Source: Patescibacteria group bacterium (lineage in GTDB: Bacteria; Patescibacteria; Paceibacteria; UBA6257; 2-01-FULL-56-20). Taken from it: a DNA stretch of 64,000 nt. This document shows positions 43,167-51,388 of the stretch, piece after piece. The notes beneath the pieces are model-generated. The model was not told the origin of the DNA. It was given only the letters and a program-made list of their open reading frames with translations, and made no database searches. The first letter of the stretch is position 1, and every line of letters starts with the position of its first letter. The stretch is from contig JAGXBC010000003.1 in NCBI GenBank assembly GCA_018971305.1, positions 62,001-126,000 of the forward strand, read 5' to 3'. The position numbers were made by a program, and so were the translations under genes.

Positions 43167-45191
43167 ATGGAAAAATTTGCATTGGTCTCAGAAAATAAGC
43201 CCGCAGGCGATCAGCCCAAAGCGATTCAATCGCTTGTTTCTGGTTTGGAAAAAGGCTACAGCGACCAAACGCTTCTGGGCGTGACGGGCAGCGGTAAAAC
43301 TTTTACGGTGGCGAATGTTATTGCGGAGATAAATAAGCCGACGCTTGTTATCGCTCACAATAAAACTCTGGCTGCCCAGCTCACGAACGAGTTCCGAGAA
43401 CTCTTCCCAAAGAATTCGGTGAATTATTTCGTTTCTTACTACGACTACTACCAGCCGGAGGCCTATATTCCTTCATCGGATACTTATATAGATAAAGAGG
43501 CGCTCATTAACGACGAGATAGATAAGCTCCGCCACGCGGCAACAACTGCGCTTCTTACGCGGCCGGATGTTATCGTTGTAGCCTCCGTTTCCTGTATCTA
43601 CGGCTTGGGAGCGCCGGAGATTTACGCCCAGAACATTTTCCACTTTAAAGTTGGCGACAAGATCGATCGTAAAGGATTCGCCCGGAAACTTGTGGAACTC
43701 CAATTCAGCCGTACGAGCTCAGATCTGAAGAGGGGAACCTATCGTTTGCGCGGCGACAATTGGGAGATAATGCCGGCAGATCGCGAGGTTATCTATAATT
43801 TTGAAGTTAAAAATAATACCATACGAGCTATTTATGAAATTGACCCGGTCATGGGATTCCGTCCCGGTAAAACCCCGAATGTTCCGGATGTGATTTTCGC
43901 GCCGGCAAAACATTTTATAACCGAAGCGCCGGAACGTGAGCGGGCTATAGAAGCTATTAAAAGTGAACTCAAAGAGCGGCTGAAATTTTTTGAAAAGAAC
44001 GGAAAATTCCTGGAAGCTGAGCGCCTGGAACGGCGCACAAAATTTGATATAGCGATGATGCGTGAAGTCGGTTATTGCCACGGTATTGAGAATTATTCCC
44101 GCCATCTATCCGGCCGCGCCGCCGGCGAGCCGCCAGACACTCTTCTGGATTATTTTCCGCACGACAAAAGCGGCAAACCCGGATTTCTCACTGTCATCGA
44201 TGAATCACACATGACGGTTCCTCAGCTGCGGGGAATGTTTGAGGGTGATAAATCGCGCAAAGAGACATTGGTTGAATATGGTTTTCGCTTACCATCTGCC
44301 AAAGATAATCGCCCGCTTAGGTTTTCTGAATTTAAAGAAAAGATCGGACAGACGATTTATACCTCCGCTACGCCCAGCCCGTACGAATTAGAAATGAGCG
44401 GGCAGGCCTGTTCCGAGCCAAATCGAGGTGTCGTTGAACAGATAATCCGTCCTACGGGGCTTGTAGATCCGAAAATCACGATACGGCCGGCGCGCGGCCA
44501 GGTGGAAGATCTCATTCCGCGTTTGGAAGAGCGAGTTAAAAAGAAAGAGCGCGTGCTAGTGACAACGCTCACAAAACGCATGGCCGAAGACCTATCCGCT
44601 TATCTGGAAGAAAAAAAGATGAAAGTGAGCTATCTCCATAGCGACGTAAAAACTATGGACCGCATAAGGATTCTTACAGATTTGCGTCGGGGGAAAATCG
44701 AAATCCTTGTGGGTGTTAATCTCTTGCGCGAAGGCTTAGACCTGCCGGAGGTTTCACTTGTCGCCATCATGGACGCGGACAAAGAAGGATTCCTTCGCAG
44801 CGAGGTGTCTCTGATACAGACCATCGGCCGGGCAGCTAGAAACGTTGCCGGCGAGGTTTTGATATACGCAGACCGGATAACAGGTTCCATTAAACATGCG
44901 GTGGGGGAAACGGAGCGTCGCCGCAAAATTCAGCTTGCATACAACAAAAAACATAACATAACACCAGCGACAATTGTCAAAAAGATTTCGGACATCCTGC
45001 CAAATGTGGACGAAATCTTGCAGTTAGAAACGAAACCGATTCCTAAAACCAAAACCGGCATGCAGAAACTTCTTGCGGCAAAGGAACGTGAGATGAAAGA
45101 AGCCGCTAAACGACTGGATTTTGAATTGGCGGCGATACTCCGTGACGAGATTAAGGAATTATCAAAAAAAATAGGAAAAAAATACAAATAA
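43167..45191 (+). CDS. uvrB: Excinuclease ABC subunit B
   Basis: 674 residues. Walker A GVTGSGKTFTVANVIAE (about 39-55); the DNA-inserting beta-hairpin region SYYDYYQPEAYIPSSDTYID (about 92-111); helicase motifs DESHMT, YTSATPSPYE and QTIGRAARN; and a C-terminal UVR motif (LLAAKEREMKEAAKRLDFE). It verifies damage and recruits UvrC in nucleotide-excision repair. It stands alone here, without uvrA or uvrC. Confidence 0.97.
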   Translation: MEKFALVSENKPAGDQPKAIQSLVSGLEKGYSDQTLLGVTGSGKTFTVANVIAEINKPTLVIAHNKTLAAQLTNEFRELFPKNSVNYFVSYYDYYQPEAYIPSSDTYIDKEALINDEIDKLRHAATTALLTRPDVIVVASVSCIYGLGAPEIYAQNIFHFKVGDKIDRKGFARKLVELQFSRTSSDLKRGTYRLRGDNWEIMPADREVIYNFEVKNNTIRAIYEIDPVMGFRPGKTPNVPDVIFAPAKHFITEAPERERAIEAIKSELKERLKFFEKNGKFLEAERLERRTKFDIAMMREVGYCHGIENYSRHLSGRAAGEPPDTLLDYFPHDKSGKPGFLTVIDESHMTVPQLRGMFEGDKSRKETLVEYGFRLPSAKDNRPLRFSEFKEKIGQTIYTSATPSPYELEMSGQACSEPNRGVVEQIIRPTGLVDPKITIRPARGQVEDLIPRLEERVKKKERVLVTTLTKRMAEDLSAYLEEKKMKVSYLHSDVKTMDRIRILTDLRRGKIEILVGVNLLREGLDLPEVSLVAIMDADKEGFLRSEVSLIQTIGRAARNVAGEVLIYADRITGSIKHAVGETERRRKIQLAYNKKHNITPATIVKKISDILPNVDEILQLETKPIPKTKTGMQKLLAAKEREMKEAAKRLDFELAAILRDEIKELSKKIGKKYK

Positions 45192-45224
45192 AATTAAAAG
45201 CCGCTCCGTTTATCTGGAGGCGGC
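45192..45224 (-). terminator. Minus-strand terminator of the 95-residue protein gene
   Basis: On the minus strand GCCGCCTCC (45224-45216) pairs with GGAGCGGC (45207-45200), one bulged base, and then TTTTAATTTTAT. It overlaps the end of that gene and separates it from uvrB. Confidence 0.6.
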
Positions 45225-45497
45225 CAATATGGCGCTGATTATTTTTGCCATTGAGGCAAAGTTGTTAAAGAACCAAATATTTCCTTCCCTATCTCTTATC
45301 TCGAGATATTCCAGATTATTTTCCTGAGACAACTTGAATTTAATGGAGAAGTCACCATCGGCGACTGCCTTCCAAAATCCTTCCCGATGGACAACCTTAT
45401 TCAGATATTCATTGGATATTTTTAAGGCCATGAGAACCTCTTCGCGATAGGACTTACGGTCCAGTAGTAAATTTTCTTCCGAATCGGAATCTTTCAA
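45210..45497 (-). CDS. Small protein of unknown function, convergent to uvrB
   Basis: 95 residues starting at a TTG with GGTGGTGAGG upstream. It contains a helix (SYREEVLMALKISNEYLNKVV), a beta segment (FSIKFKLSQENNLEYLEIRDREGNIWFF) and a C-terminal helix. No family recognised and no signal peptide. It faces uvrB and is divergent from the gene at 45657. Confidence 0.55.
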   Translation of the reverse strand: MKDSDSEENLLLDRKSYREEVLMALKISNEYLNKVVHREGFWKAVADGDFSIKFKLSQENNLEYLEIRDREGNIWFFNNFASMAKIISAILAASR

Positions 45498-45584
45498 ATT
45501 GCCTCACCACCTTTTTATTTCAAGCACTATTTTTATTTTATGCCTTGGTTCACAAACCGCAAGGCAGGCCTTCTGGTTGGAGTA

Positions 45585-45614
45585 TTGACGTAGGGCAAGA
45601 TTCGGTATTAATAT
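45585..45614 (+). promoter_or_regulatory. Promoter of the gene at 45657
   Basis: TTGACG (45585-45590), 18-nt spacer, TAATAT (45609-45614). Shine-Dalgarno AAAGGAGAG precedes the ATG at 45657. Confidence 0.55.
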
Positions 45615-45656
45615 GAAAAATAGTTTATTAATAGCGGTAGTAAAGGAGAGCGGCTT

Positions 45657-46052
45657 ATGCCAGTGGAATTAACCGAAGTAGCCGAATTGGATGCTCTTAA
45701 TAAGAAGATTTTGGAACTCACACAACAAAGAGACAACACTTTGCGGGAATTACGCAAGAAGTGTAATCATCTTCGTTTGGTTGAGATAGATTCTTCTAGT
45801 CCGCCCATGCGCATATGTGCCGACTGCGGAGCCGAGGAAAGAGGTTGGTATTGCGGATACCATGTCCTTATCATGAGCGGAGATACATGGATTGACCCGT
45901 ACAAAGATGAGCGTACTATCGTCAAAAAGACGTCTTCTATGTCCGAGTTTAACCAGTACCGCAAAGCCGGTTCCCGATATCCCGTTGGGCAAAGCCATCC
46001 TAATTTTGGGAAACCGAGGCAGTCCAGGGAACAATTAACTGAAATTCCGTAG
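45657..46052 (+). CDS. Coiled-coil protein with a possible zinc ribbon
   Basis: 131 residues. An N-terminal coiled coil (about 8-35, LDALNKKILELTQQRDNTLRELRKK) leads to CNHLRLVEIDSSS, then CADCGAEERGWYCGYHVL, which could bind zinc through C37 and the CxxC...C/H set. The C-terminal half is polar. It resembles the zinc-ribbon protein at 25422 in layout but not clearly in sequence. Strong AGGAG site, own promoter and own terminator. Confidence 0.6.
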   Translation: MPVELTEVAELDALNKKILELTQQRDNTLRELRKKCNHLRLVEIDSSSPPMRICADCGAEERGWYCGYHVLIMSGDTWIDPYKDERTIVKKTSSMSEFNQYRKAGSRYPVGQSHPNFGKPRQSREQLTEIP

Positions 46053-46070
46053 AATATTTTTACAAATCAA

Positions 46071-46095
46071 GGCGTCTATATGACGCCATTTTTTT
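46071..46095 (+). terminator. Terminator of the coiled-coil protein gene
   Basis: GGCGTC/GACGCC stem with a 5-nt loop and T7. Confidence 0.85.
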
Positions 46096-46140
46096 CTGCA
46101 CGCAACGAGAAATTAATGTATCATTAAATGATCATTCACG

Positions 46141-46641
46141 ATGAGACTATCCCGACGGCAAACTTACGAACCAGAAGAAGAGTATAAACCAGTTTATCTT
46201 ACGGCGGATGGTTTTGCCCGTCTTAAGGCCAAGATTGCCGCTATAAAAGAGAAGTTGCCGACACTGGCAGAGGAAACCAGACGAACGGCGGCGTACGGCG
46301 ACCGTTCGGAGAATGCTGAATATAAAGAAGCAAAGTCATCGCTCCGCCGTGCGAATTGGCAGATACTTCATCTGGAAGACCAGCTCAAACGCGTGGAGGT
46401 TATAAAACAATCTCCAAATAAGCTCGGTAAAATCGGGCTCGGTTCAACCGTTACTCTTAAAGTGGGAGATAAAAAGGAAATTTTTGAGATATTGGGTTCG
46501 CACGAATCTAATCCTTCGCGCGGGCGCATATCTTATGTTTCACCGCTCGGCGCCGCCCTTATGAACCGCTCAAAAGGGGACCTAGTGACGATCCAAACCG
46601 CGAATGGGTTTAGGGCGTATAAAATCATTGAAGTCCGCTGA
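46141..46641 (+). CDS. greA: Transcription elongation factor GreA/GreB
   Basis: 166 residues. The coiled coil has the signature YLTADGFARLKAKIAAIKEK and the tip AAYGDRSENAEYKEAKSSL (two acidic residues that help RNA polymerase cleave backtracked RNA). The C-terminal FKBP-like domain is complete (GLGSTVTLKVGDK ... PLGAALMNRSKGDLVTI). The extra N-terminal 15 residues are basic and GreB-like, so it may be either subtype. Confidence 0.93.
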   Translation: MRLSRRQTYEPEEEYKPVYLTADGFARLKAKIAAIKEKLPTLAEETRRTAAYGDRSENAEYKEAKSSLRRANWQILHLEDQLKRVEVIKQSPNKLGKIGLGSTVTLKVGDKKEIFEILGSHESNPSRGRISYVSPLGAALMNRSKGDLVTIQTANGFRAYKIIEVR

Positions 46642-46672
46642 TCTGTTTCGCCGGCGATTAATAAAAAAACAA

Positions 46673-46710
46673 CCCCGATAAAATGCCTAGGCAAAATTAT
46701 CGAGGTTTTT
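46673..46710 (+). terminator. Terminator of greA
   Basis: CCCCGATAA (46673-46681) pairs with TTATCGAGG (46697-46705), 8 of 9, around an inner palindrome TGCCTAGGCA, followed by T5. Confidence 0.8.
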
Positions 46711-46853
46711 ATTATCTGCCCGCTGATACCCAGCCGCTTGCGGCGGGGATGAAGCGGTGCGCAGATAATAAACCCCGCCGACGGCGGGGTGAATAACCGC
46801 CTTACTGCAAATAGATACCGCGCTGCTTGCAGCGCGGTTATTCATTTATCTGC
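46708..46853. repeat. Nested palindrome block with mutually exclusive hairpins
   Basis: Perfect 12-bp arms 46708-46719 and 46761-46772; CCCCGCC/GGCGGGG at 46773-46789; 11-bp arms 46790-46800 and 46834-46844; and 10-bp arms 46817-46826 and 46829-46838. The last two pairs share bases 46834-46838 so cannot form together, and 46761-46768 can also pair with 46846-46853. It fills the gap between greA and the desaturase end. Confidence 0.75.
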
Positions 46854-47583
46854 TTGTCGGAAGTGTCGCAAGCTTTAACGAACAGAGTAGGCGGATGAAT
46901 ATCCAGCCAAGGTCAACTTCGCTCCATTTGTAGCGTAGAGAAGGATTCCCCGGTTTGTGGTGATGATTGTTGTGCAGACCTTCTCCCATCGTAATCCAAG
47001 CGATAAGCCGGTTATTGAACGCTGGCTTATTCTTAAAATTTTTGTAACCGCGGACATGGCACCACCCGTTTATCAAATTGTTTAAAAAAAACAGATAAAG
47101 AAACGTGTGGGTTCCCGCGATAATGAGCGTTGGCCAAAATCTAAATCCAACAAGCATGTAGAGCAGTCCGATACCTACCGCAAGTCCCACTTTCGGCGAT
47201 TTGAAAATCGTTTCCTCTGCAAGTGTGGGCTTGATGTTTTTAGCGCAAGCGAGGACCTCTGGCCTTTTTGCGGCCTTGCGATAAAGAAACAAGTTGCCGA
47301 GCTGTACCGCCCAAAGTCCGAGAAGTATAGGGCTGTGGGGGTCGCCATCTACGTCGGTGTGGTTGTGGTGGTAGCGATGAACCGCCGCCCATTCAATGCG
47401 GTTGATGCCTGTCGTCAGCCATAAACCGCCCTGCATAAAAAATTCAACCCGTGGATGGAACTTTACGGAACAGTGGGTGGTGCTTCGGTGCAGATAAACT
47501 GTGGTCAAGAGCGTGGCTGCCTCAGCGAGAATAAATCCTAGCAGCGCGTAGAAGAAGAAGTAACCAAGAATGTTGTAGAGCAT
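46846..47583 (-). CDS. Membrane fatty-acid (acyl) desaturase
   Basis: 245 residues with about four membrane helices. The three histidine boxes of the di-iron desaturases are present: HRSTTH (about 32-37), HRYHHNH (about 69-75) and HNNHHHK (about 207-213). Enzymes of this class insert a double bond into acyl chains using oxygen and an electron donor; most resemble delta-9 desaturases. Donor genes are not in the window. The presence of an oxygen-using lipid enzyme in a reduced genome is noteworthy. Confidence 0.9.
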   Translation of the reverse strand: MLYNILGYFFFYALLGFILAEAATLLTTVYLHRSTTHCSVKFHPRVEFFMQGGLWLTTGINRIEWAAVHRYHHNHTDVDGDPHSPILLGLWAVQLGNLFLYRKAAKRPEVLACAKNIKPTLAEETIFKSPKVGLAVGIGLLYMLVGFRFWPTLIIAGTHTFLYLFFLNNLINGWCHVRGYKNFKNKPAFNNRLIAWITMGEGLHNNHHHKPGNPSLRYKWSEVDLGWIFIRLLCSLKLATLPTSR

Positions 47584-47706
47584 ATTGTCATGCCTCCATT
47601 CGTTTTGAATTGAAAATAGTACTGCCTTTATTATGGCAGATTTTCGGGATTAAGCCCAGTTAATAAACTTTGTTTTAAACTTCCGGATGAAATTATTGAT
47701 ATTTAA

Positions 47707-47742
47707 ATAAAAAAATGGCCACCCGTAAATTTCAGAGTGGCC
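47707..47742 (-). terminator. Minus-strand terminator of the 97-residue protein gene
   Basis: GGCCAC...GTGGCC stem (47737-47742 with 47717-47722), then a T-run on the minus strand (47715-47708). Confidence 0.75.
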
Positions 47743-47771
47743 TAAGTATTGTTGGTAGCGGCGATTTTTTA

Positions 47772-48065
47772 CTACGATCGCTCGCCTAGGAGATAGTGCG
47801 CGGCCGAAATCACTCGGCTGCGGGTGTGGGGCTGAGCCCCTTCCTTTTCCGACTCAGAGACGTTGAGAACACATCCCTTGGAGACGCAGGCTTGTTTCCG
47901 GTGCCTGCCGATACTTCGGCCGTGACCCCGAATCGTCGCCGGCATCGCATTCGCCGTATCCATGAGGTCTTTCAGGGTGAAGCCGGCAGACAGTACAGAC
48001 TTCGCTGCAGCGGTTTCATCTTTGTCCAGTGATCGAAAGAACACCCTTACCGCCATTGCTTGCAT
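47772..48065 (-). CDS. Small basic protein of unknown function
   Basis: 97 residues, with AAGGAG 8 nt before the ATG. No family or domain recognised. It has a helical start (VRVFFRSLDKDETAAAKSV), a glycine/arginine-rich middle (TIRGHGRSIGRHRKQ), and two cysteines. It is a one-gene unit with its own promoter (48135-48164), structured 5' leader (48085-48128) and terminator. The opposite-strand frame overlapping it is judged spurious. Confidence 0.55.
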   Translation of the reverse strand: MQAMAVRVFFRSLDKDETAAAKSVLSAGFTLKDLMDTANAMPATIRGHGRSIGRHRKQACVSKGCVLNVSESEKEGAQPHTRSRVISAAHYLLGERS

Positions 48066-48084
48066 GACTACTTCTCCTTTGTTT

Positions 48085-48128
48085 TAGCAGTTTTGTATTT
48101 CCACCATAATTTCGGTGGATAACTGCTA
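48085..48128 (-). promoter_or_regulatory. Nested hairpin in the 5' leader of the 97-residue protein gene
   Basis: Outer arms TAGCAGTT/AACTGCTA (48085-48092, 48121-48128) and inner TCCACC/GGTGGA (48100-48105, 48114-48119). It lies between the promoter and the ATG, about 20 nt before the Shine-Dalgarno. Confidence 0.5.
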
Positions 48129-48134
48129 TTGGTG

Positions 48135-48164
48135 ATTATAGCATATAAATTGTTATTATGTCAA
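48135..48164 (-). promoter_or_regulatory. Minus-strand promoter of the 97-residue protein gene
   Basis: On the minus strand TTGACA (48164-48159), 18-nt spacer, TATAAT (48140-48135), both perfect hexamers. Confidence 0.8.
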
Positions 48165-48284
48165 GTAGGGTAAAATACCCCTTAAAATTAAGGGGAATGT
48201 AAGTAAATTAAGAGTTATAATTCTGGCCTTATTTGTGCTACAATGGTTAAAAGCGTCGGGAAACAAATTAAAATTATTTATAAA

Positions 48285-49097
48285 ATGAATCAAAATATTA
48301 AAAATGCGGTGTGGGTCGCCGTTGGTCTTGCGGTTTTGGCGGTAGGGTACGCGGCGTTGAGCTACGCGAACTCTTTCGGCAAATCCATCCAGCCGTCGTC
48401 TTTCAGGAGTTTCTCCGTTTCAGGAGAAGGGAAGGTGGTCGCGATTCCGGATGTCGCGGAATTTTCTTTCACGGTGACAACGGAAGGCGGAACGGACGTT
48501 GCTTCTCTGCAGACCACGAATACGGACAAAGTGAACAAAGCGATTGATTTCGTAAAATCTCAGGGAGTCGCGGACAAAGACATAAAAACTTCTTACTATA
48601 ATATCAATCCTCGTTATCAGACATATCAATGTCAAAACCCGATTGTTTATGGGAGCAACGGTTCGGCTCCGAGCGTTCAGCCTTGTCCGCCGGCTTCGAT
48701 AGTCGGCTACACGGTTACTCAGTCGGTTGATGTTAAAGTTCGCGATTTCAGCAAAACAGGAGCTATTATGAGCGGAGTTGTTACGAACGGAGCGAATCAA
48801 ATCGGAGCCCTTTCGTTTTCTATAGACGATCCGACAAAAGTTCGGAGCGAAGCCCGGGCTCAGGCCATAGCCAAAGCGAGGGCCGAGGCGCAAAATATTG
48901 CCCAAGCCGGAGGATTTAGCGTTGGCAGATTGCTTGGCGTAAGCGAGGGATACAATCCGTATCCCGTATATAATAGTTTTTCAATGGCGGCTGGTCTTGG
49001 AGGAGCTAAAGCGGATGCTGCCGTTCCCGCTCCGGCGATCCAGCCGGGTTCGCAGGAAGTGGACGTAACCGTTAGTATGCAGTACGAAATAAATTAA
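48285..49097 (+). CDS. Secreted or membrane-anchored SIMPL (DUF541) protein
   Basis: 270 residues from the ATG at 48285; the earlier ATG at 48243 overlaps a TGC-TACAAT extended -10 (48236-48244), so it is rejected. Membrane/signal helix about 6-26, then a SIMPL domain: FSVSGEGKVVAIPDVAEFSFTV, SQGVADKDIKTSYYNINPRY, GYTVTQSVDVKVRDF and ARAQAIAKARAEAQNIAQAGGF. SIMPL proteins are found at bacterial envelopes and in animals; their function is not settled. It ends at a terminator. Confidence 0.85.
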   Translation: MNQNIKNAVWVAVGLAVLAVGYAALSYANSFGKSIQPSSFRSFSVSGEGKVVAIPDVAEFSFTVTTEGGTDVASLQTTNTDKVNKAIDFVKSQGVADKDIKTSYYNINPRYQTYQCQNPIVYGSNGSAPSVQPCPPASIVGYTVTQSVDVKVRDFSKTGAIMSGVVTNGANQIGALSFSIDDPTKVRSEARAQAIAKARAEAQNIAQAGGFSVGRLLGVSEGYNPYPVYNSFSMAAGLGGAKADAAVPAPAIQPGSQEVDVTVSMQYEIN

Positions 49098-49118
49098 ATT
49101 GATTATTGATAACTTAAC

Positions 49119-49148
49119 AGCCCCGGATAATTCCGGGGCTTTTGTTTT
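49119..49148 (+). terminator. Terminator of the SIMPL gene
   Basis: Nine-base stem AGCCCCGGA/TCCGGGGCT with a 4-nt loop and a T-run. Confidence 0.9.
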
Positions 49149-49198
49149 TGGCTCGTATTGGAAAATTTGCGGAGAACGAGGGATAATTAAAAGAAATA

Positions 49199-50170
49199 AT
49201 GAAGAAAGAAACGCTCCTAATAATTATCTCCCTTCTAATCGTTGCTGGTTTCGGTTTATTGTGGGAGTTCACAAACAAGAACGTGTCGGCACCTCCTGTG
49301 GTGTGCAGCATGGAAGCGCTGCTTTGTCCCGATGGTTCTTATGTTGCGCGCACCGGACCAAATTGCGAGTTCGCGAAATGTCCGGGATTAAATCCAAAAC
49401 CGGTTACCCAATGCCTAAAAGATTCCGATTGCCCATCGGCGAAATATACATGCGAGGCAACTCAGGGAGTAGGTACTGCTTGTTCGAGCAACGATCCATC
49501 TTGCGTTCCTACGTATAAAGTCACCGCGGGAGAATGCAAATTAAAAGCGGGGAATGCGTGTAACACAAATTCTGACTGCTCGGCTGGAAATTTATGTCAC
49601 AAAAATGTTTGTGTAAGCCCGATAGGGAGGCAGTGCGGCGGAACGGGCGATACGAGTTGCCCAACCGACTATCAGTGCACGCAAGACTGCGGTCCGCCGC
49701 TTGTAAGATACCCCGATACCACGCCCGTAACATATTCCTGTGAGCTTAAGGGCTATAACCGTCCTTGTCCGATATGTCTCGCCAAAAATACGCTAATAGA
49801 CACTCCGCTCGGCGAAATTCCCGTGCAAGATTTGCATGTTGGCGCGCCGGTTTGGACGGTAACCGCTTCGGGCAAGCGCGTTGCGGGAGTCGTGGCCGAG
49901 GTCGGAAAAACTCCGGTTCCTCCGGACCATAAAATGGTTGCGCTTGTTCTGAGCGACGGGCGGAAAGTTTATGCCTCGCCCGGGCATCCGACAATAGATG
50001 GCCGCACGGTGGGGAATTTGAAATCAGGAGACTCCTATAACGGCGCAAAAGTCGTTTCCGCCAATCTCGTTTCTTACGGTGATGGCTTCACGTACGACAT
50101 TCTCCCTTCCGGCGAAACAGGATTCTATTTTGCGAACGGCGTGCTGCTCGGAAGCACTCTTAAGCAATAG
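49199..50170 (+). CDS. Secreted cysteine-rich protein with C-terminal Hint domain
   Basis: 323 residues: one N-terminal membrane helix (about 5-24); Cys-rich repeats (CSMEALLCPDGSYVARTGPN, CLKDSDCPS, CNTNSDCSAGNLCHKNVC); then from Cys193 a Hedgehog/intein-like domain: CLAKNTLIDTPLGEIPVQDL, VWTV, block with SPGHP, and YDILPSGETGFYFANGVLLGS at the C-terminus. Hint domains can cleave the preceding peptide bond (Cys is the first residue). The usual C-terminal His-Asn plus nucleophile is replaced by AN-G, so splicing is unlikely and N-terminal cleavage is possible. A surface role is inferred. Confidence 0.8.
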   Translation: MKKETLLIIISLLIVAGFGLLWEFTNKNVSAPPVVCSMEALLCPDGSYVARTGPNCEFAKCPGLNPKPVTQCLKDSDCPSAKYTCEATQGVGTACSSNDPSCVPTYKVTAGECKLKAGNACNTNSDCSAGNLCHKNVCVSPIGRQCGGTGDTSCPTDYQCTQDCGPPLVRYPDTTPVTYSCELKGYNRPCPICLAKNTLIDTPLGEIPVQDLHVGAPVWTVTASGKRVAGVVAEVGKTPVPPDHKMVALVLSDGRKVYASPGHPTIDGRTVGNLKSGDSYNGAKVVSANLVSYGDGFTYDILPSGETGFYFANGVLLGSTLKQ

Positions 50171-50200
50171 GATTAGCTTGTTAATAAACTTGACCCTACC

Positions 50201-51376
50201 GTGTATGAATGGGAGAATTTACCCAATATGACAGGACCATATTCGGCAACATTTAAAAACGGCAAGAAAATTATTAATTACAAAGGAAATAAAGTTTGGC
50301 CCAAGATCGGCGATGTGGCAGCCCGCAAGTTTAGTCCGGATATAGCGGAAGAACGGTTGGAGGCGATTGTTAAAGAAAAAAGATTTTTTCATCTGCATAA
50401 AATAGACGACGCTATTTTCAAATCCGCCGTAGATTTTTTCCGATTACTTGGTGCCGAGTGGTGCAATTTGCCGCTCACAACGCTTATGATATCTTCTCCT
50501 GGAGAAGTTTATGCCGGAAAGAAGTTGAACTATACGACCGATACCCTGCCCGTTGAACTTTCCTGGTTCGGAAATAAAAGAAAGATATTCCTCTCGGAAA
50601 GTTCTCAATTTTATCTGGAACTGCGCCTTCTCATAGATAAAGTGGACAAAGTATTCTCTATCTACAATTCTTTCCGAAAAGAGCCTGCGGATTTTTGCCA
50701 CCTTTCGGAGTTTCAGCATTTGGAATTTGAGGGTAAAGTGGGTTTTAATGAGAATATTTCCGTTTTTCTCGGTTTGCTACGACATATAACAGGATATCTT
50801 ATCAGGCACAACCGGAAAGACCTCGGCTTTTTCCTTACGCCCGGTGAAATATCTTCACTCACGAAAACTTTCGATAAAAAGAATATTGCTGTTCTTACTC
50901 TGCGCGAAGCATTACAATTGCTTTTCGATGCCACGGGCGACAAAGCATACCGGGAGTTTTCTTTGCGGCATTTTGGCGCCTGGGAAGAAATAAAAATTAC
51001 CGAGCTTTTGGGCAAGCACGTTCTGCTTACGGAATATCCGGTTTTGCAGATACCGTTTTACCATAACGGTAAGAAAGTCGCTCCCGATGGCTTGCGCTTG
51101 GCCGAGAACGCCGATCTTATTTTATACGGATACAGGGAAACGGTAGGCAGCGGTACGCGTATAACCGATAAAAAAGTGCTGGCGCGGAAAGCGAAAGAGT
51201 TCAATTTGCCGCTTGCGGATTACGGGTATTACCTCAAAATGAGAAGTTTTAAGAATTATAAAAAGACATCCGGATTCGGTTTGGGTTGGCAGCGTTATGT
51301 CCAGTGGTTGTTGAAGATGCCTTATATTTGGGAAGCAGCCCATATTCCGCGCGGACATCATCTGCCTCGACCGTGA
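50201..51376 (+). CDS. Asx-tRNA-synthetase-like class II enzyme lacking the anticodon-binding domain
   Basis: Up to 391 residues from GTG 50201; an ATG at 50228 is an alternative start. The whole protein is the class II catalytic core: motif 2 SIYNSFRKE (Arg159), the tRNA-Asn/Asp-type HLSEFQHLEFEG (about 167-178), and motif 3 GFGLGWQRYVQWLL (Arg365) ending IPRGHHLPRP. The OB-fold anticodon domain of AsnRS/AspRS is absent. Paralogs of this type can make asparagine or aminoacyl-adenylates without charging tRNA. It starts an operon with a methyltransferase (12-nt gap) and an MccF-like peptidase. The amino acid used is not known. Confidence 0.85.
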   Translation: MYEWENLPNMTGPYSATFKNGKKIINYKGNKVWPKIGDVAARKFSPDIAEERLEAIVKEKRFFHLHKIDDAIFKSAVDFFRLLGAEWCNLPLTTLMISSPGEVYAGKKLNYTTDTLPVELSWFGNKRKIFLSESSQFYLELRLLIDKVDKVFSIYNSFRKEPADFCHLSEFQHLEFEGKVGFNENISVFLGLLRHITGYLIRHNRKDLGFFLTPGEISSLTKTFDKKNIAVLTLREALQLLFDATGDKAYREFSLRHFGAWEEIKITELLGKHVLLTEYPVLQIPFYHNGKKVAPDGLRLAENADLILYGYRETVGSGTRITDKKVLARKAKEFNLPLADYGYYLKMRSFKNYKKTSGFGLGWQRYVQWLLKMPYIWEAAHIPRGHHLPRP

Positions 51377-51388
51377 TATTATTGAACA

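Noticed and set aside
47796..48032. 78-residue plus-strand frame
   Set aside because: It overlaps the minus-strand 97-residue gene, which has a promoter, Shine-Dalgarno and terminator.
50201..51376. Genuine asparaginyl-tRNA synthetase
   Set aside because: The anticodon-binding OB-fold is absent and several core segments differ from AsnRS, so tRNA charging is unlikely.
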